Below, piece by piece: positions 54,190 through 64,000 of a stretch of DNA of 64,000 nt. Under the pieces are notes generated by a model. It was not told the DNA's origin. It made no database searches and saw nothing but the letters and a program-made list of their open reading frames with translations. The stretch is from Owenia fusiformis (Eukaryota; Annelida; Polychaeta; Sabellida; Oweniidae). The DNA is taken from contig CAIIXF020000001.1 in assembly GCA_903813345.2 (NCBI GenBank), positions 59,320,270 to 59,384,269 of the forward strand. The letters are read 5' to 3'. Position 1 is the stretch's first letter; each line of letters begins with the position of its first letter. A program made the position numbers and the translations under genes.

Positions 54190-54812
54190 TATCTATTGGC
54201 AAAATGAATAATCGGAGGATATCGCAAACATATACTCCTGAAAACCAGTATGCGGAGGATATTGTGACGATATACTCCGATAAACCAATATGTGGAGGAT
54301 ATCGTGACGATATACTCCGCTTGTTGATTTACCACCAAATTGAACTATTTGAAATTTAATTTTCAATGACATTATACATACATATCGGTGATATTGATAT
54401 ATGCACTCGCTCGCTCGCTCACGTCCAGATATCAATATCACCTCGTAGATAAAAATGATATTCCTCAAAATCATTGGATATCCTTTTACTATCCAACACT
54501 TAGTGCACTACTAGTAAATGTATAAAAACATAAAAAATAAATTTGATATCTACTGGCAAAATGAATAACTGGAGGATATCGCCACGATATACTCAGTGAA
54601 ACTAATATGCGGAGGATATTGTGACGATATACTCAGCTTGTTGATTTGCAACAATTTATTTTTCAATGATATACATTTAGTACACTAATTGAAGGATAAT
54701 ATTAATAAGAACATCCTATGATTTTTCAGCATATCAATTTAATGCTCTCTTGTGCAGATATCAATATCAACTTATGGATAAAAATGTTATTTCTCAAAAT
54801 CATAGGATATCT
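54190..54812 (+). repeat. Two tandem ~357-bp blocks with 40-bp palindromic units
   Basis: Block A (54190-54546) and block B (54547-54812, shortened) start with ATCTA(T/C)TGGCAAAATGAATA and end near CATAGGATAT. Block A has three and block B two copies of a 40-bp unit around GGAGGATATCGTGACGATAT then ACTCC, itself an imperfect palindrome. Block A also has a 14-bp perfect stem, GGTGATATTGATAT (54387-54400) with ATATCAATATCACC (54429-54442), whose loop holds CTCGCTCGCTCGCTC. Looks like a non-autonomous element of unknown class that has duplicated in tandem. Confidence 0.65.
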
Positions 54813-55725
54813 TATAAATATCAATCATGTGACATTAATATCCCATTTGAATCTACATCCAAAATTTAAATCTTTAAGTGTGTATACTATGTGGCGTAAA
54901 AATGATTAAACTTGTTAAAATTAAATTTTGTCTTTAAAATGGAATGTTTATCAAATGATCAGTCATGATGTGTGTCTACAAAAATATGATTTAAGGCAAA
55001 TGATCTTTTTCATATTTCAAAGGGTAGTACAAATAAACTTTCTGAATGAAATGTTTTACATCACATCAATCATATTATGCTTTTCTACTCTAATTTACAA
55101 AAATAAAGTTTGTTTAAATAACAACCTTATTCATAATAGAAATCTATCAATTTAACAGAATACAATGGAAGTGCACAATTTCTCCAACTGCAATTTATCA
55201 GACACAATCTTATTGAAAGAGCTTTTGATTCCACAATGAATTTCATTCTATTTCTTTAAGTAAGGGTACACATGTTCTAGACACATTTTGAAACATACAT
55301 TCATGCAACTTATAGCGGAAGGCGACAGGCGTAACCTCAAGGGTTTCACAATAAATTCTATATATAATTCATTTTGTTAACCGCTAGACTATACACCCAC
55401 TTTACTTAGTGAACGACCTAGACATTTCTAGAAGTTAGTTGGATTGTGAGAAATTGTAGGCAATCATGAAAATATCATTTTTCAATATGAATATTGTTTT
55501 TCATAAACCATACATCATATTAACACTTACTCACAAAAAAGCTTATTATTTTGAAACTCTTGTTTACGAAATGGCCTATGGATACTTGTCCACTAAAAAA
55601 AAGTGATTATGTGCACAACTTAGTGCAACACGTGATATGGCACCATTCTAAGGTCTGCTGAATGTAAACATACAATATTATAATGATATTGTTATCACTA
55701 TACCAAGAGATATTGTCATTGTTTT

Positions 55726-55731
55726 TTTATT
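55726..55731 (-). terminator. Candidate poly(A) signal of USPL1
   Basis: AATAAA on the minus strand about 265 nt after the USPL1 stop codon at 55997. Confidence 0.35.
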
Positions 55732-55996
55732 ATGAACTGCTAATATAATACATGTTGTATGTACAAAATATATCATTTACAGCTAGACAATAGGCCAGAT
55801 AGACAAGACAATAGGCCAGAGAGGCTATTGCTATAAAAAGGCTTCTCTGGCAAATTAGCATTTCAAAATTTTTCATAAAATCTACAATAGCAGGGACCAG
55901 GTCTGGTCTACTCTTTTACAAACAATACCCAGTGCACCAACTCAATACAAGACCTGATCTTACTCTCACCACTTAATCACTGGTCAACATAAAGCA

Positions 55997-58900
55997 TCAA
56001 ATTCCTTTGAAGACATCATCAATGTCTTCAGCAATACCATCAAATACACTTGTATCAAGTGAGAGTTGGTGTATGTCACAGATATTAGCATCAATCACTC
56101 TTGACGCATCACTTCCTAATGTGTCTTTCCTTGTATTGGAAGCACCTTCTTCAGTTGGCAGTGTTAGTTCACCTATTGGATTCAAATCTGGCATACCAAT
56201 GTTGGTAGCACCTGTGTTATCTAAAAGGTCACTTATGATTTTCTCAGAAGATTCATCGTCAATGTTATTTGAGTTTTGACTCACTGGCAAGTCAAGTGAC
56301 ACACATAGTTCTTTCATTACACTGTCAGAAGTATCCCCTGTTGATTGATCTTGAACACTATCATCTTCCACTTCAATCTCTGCTATTGGAATAACATTAT
56401 CACTGTCACCATCATCAAACTCTGGCTTTTTCACCAGAAGATATTTCCGCGGACTTCTCTTGTTGTTATGATTGGCCTTCAAGTGCCTCATATCTCGCAT
56501 TAGTTCAATCTTAACTCCCTTAGATGAACTTTTACCTATACCCTTCAAAAAATTTGTCACTAATTTTTCCATATTTTCGCCAGATTTATCATTATCGGCT
56601 TTCTTTTGAATGTTGGGTTTTTGTTTTTTCAACACTGACTTTGTTTGCTTGGGTGCTAATTTTCTTTTCTTCATTTTAGGTGTAGATGTTTCAATTTCTG
56701 AGGAAAACATCACCACCTTGCTGGGATTGGTGTCTACTGTTGGAGGTATTTTGGGATTTGGGGCCACCACTTTACTCTCAACATCAGGGCCTCTGGGTTT
56801 ATAACCAGAAAATTTATACTTAGATCCAACAGTGTCAGCCTTTCTGGATGTTTTTAACAAAGAGCCGACAACATCCATGTATGATTTTCTTTCGGGAACC
56901 ATAGTATTGGTTGGAATTGGACTACTAATTGCAGAATAACTTTCAGATGGAGTAAGATTATTAGGCGAATCCTTAATCAATTTAAATCTGTTTTTCCCAA
57001 AGGGGCTTTGACTTTGACGTAATGGTAAATTGGTGTTCAGAGATGGTACACCAGTCTTTGGTGTCGCACTGGAAAGGGAGTGCGAGATAATTGGGGTAGA
57101 TATACTAGAACTTCGAACTCCCAGACTACCTAGGAACCTATTAGCAGACACAGATGCTCTCAACCCAGCTGGTACAGTATTTCTTTCATCTTTTACCTGT
57201 GTACGTTTAGAATTCCTTCGAACTGGAGCTTTTATAAATCCCAGGTTAGTGCTAGTTTGTGTTACTGGAGTATTCACTTGAAGGGGAACAATGGGTTCAG
57301 TATATTTTGCAGTGTCTATCAACCCGCCATTGCTGTGAACTACCATTTTAGACAATGGTTGGATTTGTGACATGTTACTGCTGTCACGGAGAGTAAATGC
57401 ACTGAACTGTGTATTGCTTGAAACGATAGGTTTAGGAATAGGACCAAGTGTGGCTTTGTTTGATGATGCAGTGCTATTCATGTTGGATGGTCTATCTGCT
57501 AATTTAGGCACAGGAATGACTAACATGGGAGAATTGTTCAAAGGATTATTCTTCACTAAAGTATCCATCACACACGTGGGATTCGCTTTAATTGGTTTCA
57601 TAACGACTGCTGATTCTGCATTAATCAAAGTGTTGCTGTTTTGGAATTGTTTATCACTGATGGGCTTCATAACTGTTGTATTCTCCTTTGTAGTCAATGT
57701 TTTGTTACTATTCGGGGCTCTAGTAATCAATGTGGTAGTACTTTCCTTTGGTTTGATATATGTAAAGGTAACGGACTCAACAGGATCTATGGGATTGAAC
57801 AATAGGTCACATTCAATGCGGTCTGGGGAAGTACTGTCCTTTTTGACCTTTTCAACATTAATGCGTTTATGTCGACTATCAGGACCTGAGCTATCAGTGT
57901 CATCTGTTGAACTAGTGTCCAATGTGTCCATAGCATTCATCGTTCTATCTATTCCAGCAACATGTGGAAGCACCTTTTCAATAATAGGCTCATTGCTAGA
58001 CAATACAATGTTAGAGTCTGATGTAGTGGTCACATCATCACTTGATAATGTAATGGTACTATTGGCTGTTTTGTCACATGAAATTGCGATAGTATTTGAG
58101 TTGGATATCACATCACCACTTGGAGCAGTCTCAGGTGTCACCATTATTGCAAGTTGTTTTACTTTACCATCACTGATTTTTGGTAGAATATCAGCACCTG
58201 ATACACCTGGACCAACACTATCTAAGCTAACGGTCTCATCAATGTCCATACAGTCTTGCGGGGCATCTGGAGGCAAAGGAAACCTCTCCCATACTACAAT
58301 GTGGATCTGGGAGGCAGGTACCTCCAGTGTTTTATGGTTAAAGGAGCACACAGGGGGTTTTAGGTCATCACATTCCATCCATGTATTGCCTTGAACAAGA
58401 ATTGATAAAACAAGTAAGTACATTGTCCAAAAATGAGAATGCATTTCAGAAACTTCTCACGGACAACGAAGCGGATGTCACTGATTCTTGAGAAGTTTTA
58501 AAAATACAGCCTCATTTTCAATATGAAACAATACAGAAATACTGATGACGGAGATTACTATAAAAACGTTGAACAAAAAGGGTTGAGAAGCTACAATATG
58601 ATATTTAGCCAATGAATATATATGAGAAGAAGTTTCATCTGCAGGCAACAGTTAATTATTTTCTCCAGTTGTTTTGAAGAATTGTGTCAAGAATTCAAAC
58701 AACCTGCGTCAATATTAGGAATTTATGAGTATTGAGTAATGTTAGAATATCTCCAACTGTCCCAACGAAGTGACAACAATCAAAAGCAGCAATATAACTC
58801 TGCTGTTAAATATCTGGAAATGTTTCAGTTTACAAGACGGATCATCTTTCAAAATATGAAAATAAGGATAAGTTGTTGTTAAACTTAAGACGGATAACAT

Positions 58901-61900
58901 TTTATCATGTTAAATACATACATCGAGAGCCCATGATCTAATCTATCAGAACTCCATGGTTCAATTGTTGCTTAACTTGTGCGTACACTTGGGAGCTTTC
59001 TTCAAGACAATGATATGTTTTATTCAGTTTACCATTTGTTCCATCTTTTTAGTGTTTGATTATTGTTAGCATTTATCTTCTCTCTTCTTTAAGTACATAC
59101 TTTTCAATAATTAATAAAAAAAGAATTATTTAATGTACAGTTAACAAACTATGTTTTCCCACTATCGCAATGCATCAACTCTTGTTTATACATCAAGCCA
59201 TTTTCATGTTTTCAAGTGCTAATACCTAGTCTAAAGCTGGGCTGGAAGAATATTATGAATAATGCTTGGGTATAAATTGCTGATACATGGTATAGTGGTT
59301 AGGTAAGTGTCCTACATACCTCTCAGAGAGTGCGAGGAGAGTCAGTCCTTATTCCAAAGATATTTTGGCATTTTCTTGCACATGTGTCTGGTTTAATCAT
59401 CATGATGTTATATCATTTTGTGTTTTGAACTAATTCATCATGTTTTGAATCTGGTAATTTCAATGTGCATATTTAAAGTGACAAGCACATTTCTCTATTA
59501 AAGTTTCTTTTGATTCGACTTGAGTCAAATCAGTAGAAAACCTCAGAGATAATTGCAAGGAAGTTCATCAATCCACATTTCCATATACCAGATTGAACTT
59601 CATGCTTTTGTATACATGTTCTAAATTTGAATGAACATTTACTGTGCCGAATCTATGCTGCATTTCAATTTTGGTTCAATAGTCATAACAATTATTTTCC
59701 AAAGAGCAGCAACATTGTGATCTTGGAATATGAACGGACGCCAAAATATTATTTCAACAAATGAAAGCAACAATGACTTGCTGCATCCATTTTATAGTTT
59801 TGTATCACTCTGGTATTGTTTGCTTCTTTCTGGCCAACATACCCAAACTTGCATGGTAGAGACAAGTGGGCTTTGGAAGAGCAATGAGTCTATAGACAGT
59901 ATGGTGTGATGTGTTTAAAGTGAAAGTGATAGGAACTTGAACATAAAAAATTGAAAGAATGGTCTGTGTTTACTGGTTCTAATTTTCATTTAAAAAGATT
60001 ATTGTTAGAATTATAATTTTTCAAAGTTTTCATCATTTTGTGTTTTCCTGAGATTAACCTTTGTACTTTAACATACTTGATTTTTATATGTTCCATTTAT
60101 CATCAACAACATTTTTGTATACTTGTGCAATGCTTATTAGAAAACTTTACTCAATACCCAATTTCATGAGTAACTTAATACCCTATTTCATGAGTAAGTC
60201 AATGCCCAATTTCATGAGTAACTCAATACCCAATTTCATGAGTAACTCATTTATGTGCCAACAGAACAATTCTTTGAGTAACTGTCACTATACAATTGTG
60301 TTTTGTGACTATTAACACATAATTGTTATATCATTTTCAATTTCCTCCTTGCTATTCAAAATAGAACACTGGCTTAAAGGGAGAATCAGATCTAGCCAGG
60401 GGGATTTACAAAAATTTATTTTTTTAAATATTTTTGGCTCGAATATCATTCCTAGTCAGGTCTATTTTCTAAAAATCCCCAAAGCACATACTTAATTTCA
60501 GGACAAGGCATTTACATGACAAAATGTCACCACCTAGTTGCTCACAATATAATTAGTTCAATCATAAAACAGATTTGAATTTCTGAGAACTTGTAAATGA
60601 TTTTGAAAAAAAAAGTTAATCAATTTGAAAAAATACCCTTTTTTACCTCGAGAAGGTCATTGAAGGTCAAATTTTTTTGTCATTGAAGGTCAAATCTATA
60701 GTCAGCTTTGAACTTTTGAGAACTTGTAGATGATTTTGAAAAATAGACCTTTTTGACCTTTTCTGATCTTGAAAAGGTCATTGAAGGTCGAATCTTAAAT
60801 GTAAAGTCAGATTTGAACTTCTGAAAACTTGTTGATGATTTGGAAAAAATTGAAGTCAGTCTTAACAACAGTATTTGTTAAGTTATTGGAAGTTTGTTTT
60901 AAGAATTTGTAACAGACACCAACCGCCACCTGCCACCCTCCAATCGCCAACCGGCTTCACAAAGAAAGGAGACCATAACAATATGTCACAATGAAACTTA
61001 AGATTTTTGCAATTTTGCAATTTTGTCAACCCCCATAGATCTGATTCTACCATTAATAACCGAGATTCCATCTAATAATAACAATGTATAAATATGAAAA
61101 ATATCACCACTTGTCATTTGTTACAGACACCGACTGTCAAACACCAACTTCAAAACACCAACTGCTGAACACCATCCACAAAAGAGATTGGATACTATAA
61201 TAACAATGTGTCACCAATACATTGTCTCATCTTTCATATCTTTATGTATCAAATATGTATCCCTCAAAAGCTGAACACCATTTCATCTTTGGCTAAAAAT
61301 ATTTATATTTCCAGGTTTTCACATTCATAAGATTCTGGATTTTTAAAAAATGTGAACACATTCTCAATAAATATTAATTACCACATGGCTTTAAAGAATT
61401 CTAATAATTTTTTGAAAATCCAATTCAAGTTCATTTAGCCATGCTAGAATGACCTGATATGATTGAGATCATTCACAGCTTTTTCCAAATCAAATCAGTG
61501 TTTAATCAAAACGAATTTCAAGAAATTTTGTATGAAATATGTGATATTTTATCAAAAGAGTTCATGGACAGGTTAATTTTTCAAATATTACTGTTCAATA
61601 ATCAAGTTAGTTAACATTTCAATTTTTTAGCATGGGAGGAAAAATGGGAAAGAAAAAATGATCAGATTGGGAGGATATACAGTCAGACAGGCTGTAGCAA
61701 TGGGAATGTAATAAAACTGATAACATTAGCCAATAAATTGGAATTCCTTCTATTTTGAAATATCCCCATGTCTTTCCAATACAGCCCCTTTAGAGCTTTT
61801 CATATCTTACTGCTTACCTTCATGCTTTTCTAATTTTGCCATTTTGCTTTTCAACATTTGCCTTGTGCTGTTTTATAGCTTGTGCTTCTTTAAGGTTTTG

Positions 61901-64000
61901 CCTTTGCCATTCATATGATTTTTTCAATATTGCCTGTGGTTTTACAAGATCACTATTGAACCTTTCTTACTTGTGTTTTTCTAATTCACCCCTTTGCAGT
62001 TGTAATGGTGCTTTGTGGTTATTTTAATATTGGCCTTTTATGATGCCATATACTTCCTCATCTAATATGTTTTGTAGATTCTAAATCGGACACGTGATCG
62101 ATCACTGATGATATGTTTTTTTCAGAAAAGGTCAGTCTCAACACATTTATTAGTGAGGTTTAATGAGAAATTCATAATCTCTCTCATCATCTATCTTAGC
62201 ATCTTACCTTTGTTATCACTTGTAAATATCACTTCTAACAATTCACTGAATTCTCATTCTTCAGACAGTTTTTTATATACTTTTGTTCATATTGAATTTT
62301 GATCTGAGCTGTAGTGGATTTTTGCTTGGATTTTATGAAGAACTTTAATGAACAAATAAGATATTCAACACAGCAATGATCACATGTAAAGATTTGAGCA
62401 TGTTCCACTTGAAGTAGTCTTACTTGTATGGTATGATCACATTTTCAAAACATTTTGCCTCATCATTCAGTCAATCTACTTCATGAGTATATAGGTGAAT
62501 TGGACGAAGACATGTAAGAGCACTAGTTCTCTATACATACCTGATGGATGTTTAACCCATGCCACAAAGTGATCAGGGTTCTGTTTATATTGCACAAGGG
62601 ATACTACTCTGTACTCATACTGCTGCTGTTCAAATGTTAGCTTGCTTACGTCATTGGATGGAAGACCCTCGACAAAGTGGAACATCATCAATGGAGGACA
62701 GCTAGAACAAATAAAATGTTATTATTCATTTATTTTTTAGTCTCTTAAGTTTTAGTCTTTGGTAGAACTCAGGCATATTTCAGGTAATACTGACATAACC
62801 TCTAAATATGATGTAAATCATGTAAGAACTTACTTGTTGGCTTTAAGGTACATCCTCTGGCCAGGAATCTTACAGGAAAAGCATGGCCTCACAAAACATG
62901 GATTCTTGGCAGAAAAGTCAACAGGAATACATGGAAACGTCAGCAGAACTTTCCTCTGGCTAAAAATGATAGTAAACACTTAAACATTGTATGTAATAAT
63001 TTCATATTTAATTTTAGAACAATCTTGTAAGTTTGAATCTTAACTAACGACAATCCTTAAAAACAGAACTTATGAATTCATGAGTCATAAGCTATAATAT
63101 CTAAACATTTAACAATATGTAGTTTATTATATCTGAATATTAGTAGTATTATATGACACTTACCTTTCACTTTTCTTACAGTTGCATTTTGGGCAAGTGA
63201 AGGTCCAGGTATGGTGGAGTAGAAGGGGGTCATACAAAGACATCAACTTCAACACTACCGGCATAGCAATGACTGGACTGTCATGTTTACCCTTCTTACA
63301 CTTCAAGCTCGGTTGAACACGTCTCCAGATATCCTGACGTACATTTTCCATAATACTGCAAGCTCGTTCTAAATCCTCCGAATAAACACCATATTCATCC
63401 AAAGCCAGTTTCCTCCTACTTTGGACCTTACATTCTGATTTTTTCTCTGTGTTTGAAGGTTCTTCAAAACTGTCTAAAAAGTTCTCAAGTTCAATTTCAC
63501 CATCGGTGGCCTCCATAGGTTTAGCTAGAGTTTGTGGTGCTGTTTTATTTTGTATATTTACAGTAGATATGGGGGCAGGGTATGAATCTATCATCACATG
63601 AGGGCCTCCTCCTGTCTGCACCTTTACAGGGTGAGCAGATAAGGGTACTCTGTGTTTTGTGTTGAGTAATGTCTTTGCCTGCTGGTACGCAGCTAACAGA
63701 GTGGCGAAAACAGATGCAGTAGTTGTGGTACTAACCAGATCAATGATGCTCTTATTATGCACAATGACAGTCAATAAAACATCTAACCAGCATAAAGCAT
63801 CCATATTTTCCCACTGAGGCCATTTTTCAATCTCCGATTTCATATTTTTAGACATCATATCGCTAGCTCTTGTGTCCACTTTTAAATCAGCCACTGAATT
63901 ATGTCCATACTTGGTGGCAGATTCTTGAGCTGTATATGGTACGAACGCGGATTTTCCAGATGAGCTTGATGACTGTATCACATCTTTTGATAGTGATCTA
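55997..64000 (-). CDS. USPL1: SUMO-specific isopeptidase USPL1, C-terminal part (5' end outside window)
   Basis: Cysteine protease of ubiquitin-protease ancestry that removes SUMO; in vertebrates it works in Cajal bodies. Visible exons: 64000-63164 (continuing beyond the window), 62959-62834, 62701-62541, 58389-55997. Phases fit throughout, giving about 1170 residues. The catalytic cysteine box is WENMDALCWLDVLLTVIVH. The zinc-like pairs CPKCNC and PCFSCKIPG match the insert seen in the human enzyme. The histidine lies in HFVAWV, and the acidic partner in WMECDDLKPPVC; the next stretch is EVPASQIHIVVWER, nearly identical to human. The last exon (2.39 kb) encodes a long serine- and threonine-rich, lysine-rich region without clear domains, ending in an acidic tail (DIDDVFKGI), as the human protein ends in an acidic segment. 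The exon 58389 boundary is set by the GGC-NTW phase; the reading upstream of it is intron. N-terminal zinc-finger part is off the right edge. Confidence 0.92.
60153..60248 (+). repeat. 24-bp minisatellite, four units
   Basis: Four head-to-tail copies of AATACCCAATTTCATGAGTA plus ACTC, with one to three changes per copy, in the 4.1-kb USPL1 intron. Unit length divides by three, so one frame stays open, but no gene is indicated. Confidence 0.85.
60900..61215. repeat. Two copies of a dispersed ATGTCACCA/CACCAAC repeat
   Basis: Each copy reads roughly TTGTTACAGACACCAACYG, several CACCAAC-like words, CACAAA, GGAGACCATAACAATATGTC and ACCA. Copies: about 60905-60992 and 61115-61215. Further copies lie at 53745-53840 and 25835-25910, and a diverged one near 38890-39010 in the other orientation. 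Confidence 0.55.

Larger units (their letters stand above)
49945..55990. other. Intergenic region between Tribbles and USPL1
   Basis: The right end (about 55730-55996) is probably USPL1 3' UTR and the left end is the Tribbles promoter and leader. A slightly more GC-rich patch at 50540-50840 may mark the promoter, but no TATA box or CpG island could be fixed. The rest is repeats and fold-back elements listed separately. Open frames here are short and look random. Confidence 0.45.
58390..62540 (-). other. USPL1 last intron, repeats only
   Basis: A 4.15-kb intron with GT-AG ends in phase. Apart from the two repeats listed, it contains a stretch at 60590-60860 with three related copies of TTGAACTT.TGA.AACTTGT and GGTCATTGAAGGTC. 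No nested gene seen. Confidence 0.6.

Noticed and set aside
57372-58394. 340-codon plus-strand open frame opposite the last USPL1 exon
   Set aside because: It is antisense to a well-supported coding exon. The serine- and threonine-rich codons of USPL1 leave the opposite strand open by chance. It shows no domain or splice context of its own.
58390-58444. Signal-peptide-like start (MHSHFWTMYLLVLSILVQ) on the last USPL1 exon
   Set aside because: The stretch is intron. An acceptor (TTGTTCAAG|GC) at 58389 restores phase with the preceding exon and gives the conserved NTWMECDDLK. The hydrophobic reading is accidental.

Overview
The window is nuclear DNA from an invertebrate animal. It is AT-rich, its genes are split by many GT-AG introns, and small DNA transposons and short dispersed repeats fill the gaps. 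The gene set (vitellogenin, an ARMH1-type armadillo protein, a Tribbles pseudokinase, the SUMO isopeptidase USPL1 and a galactose-3-O-sulfotransferase) fits a non-insect bilaterian, probably marine. A hemichordate or another deuterostome is my guess; the sequence does not prove it. Exon models were built by hand from splice sites, reading-phase continuity and remembered family sequences. No search was run.

Layout: (1) 675-13599, minus: the N-terminal 967 codons of vitellogenin in 18 exons, with a TATA box just upstream. The gene runs off the left edge. Its introns hold a mariner deletion derivative, a LINE tail and a minisatellite that multiplies a splice donor. (2) 17471-21524, plus: a cysteine-rich secreted protein, probably GPI-anchored, whose first exon was not found. 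Its 3' flank carries a minisatellite. (3) 24694-39813, minus: a complete ARMH1 orthologue in 10 exons. An intronless GAL3ST-type sulfotransferase (26519-27679, plus) sits inside its intron 7, and two unassigned exon-like pieces sit in introns 1 and 2. (4) 46084-49944, minus: a complete three-exon Tribbles gene. (5) 55997-64000, minus: the C-terminal part of USPL1, including the catalytic domain; its 5' end is beyond the right edge.

The spaces between genes (13.7-17.4, 23-24.6, 39.9-45.3 and 50-55.7 kb) hold no convincing gene. They hold fold-back elements, including a 522-bp near-palindrome with a 5-bp target duplication, a cluster of perfect hairpins and a tandem palindromic repeat block. 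The genes are not an operon or an obvious pathway. Vitellogenin is a yolk lipoprotein; GAL3ST acts in the Golgi; Tribbles and USPL1 act in ubiquitin and SUMO signalling; the molecular role of ARMH1 is poorly known. I found no clearly new biological system. The most unusual local structures are the amplified vitellogenin 5' splice site and the sulfotransferase nested in ARMH1.
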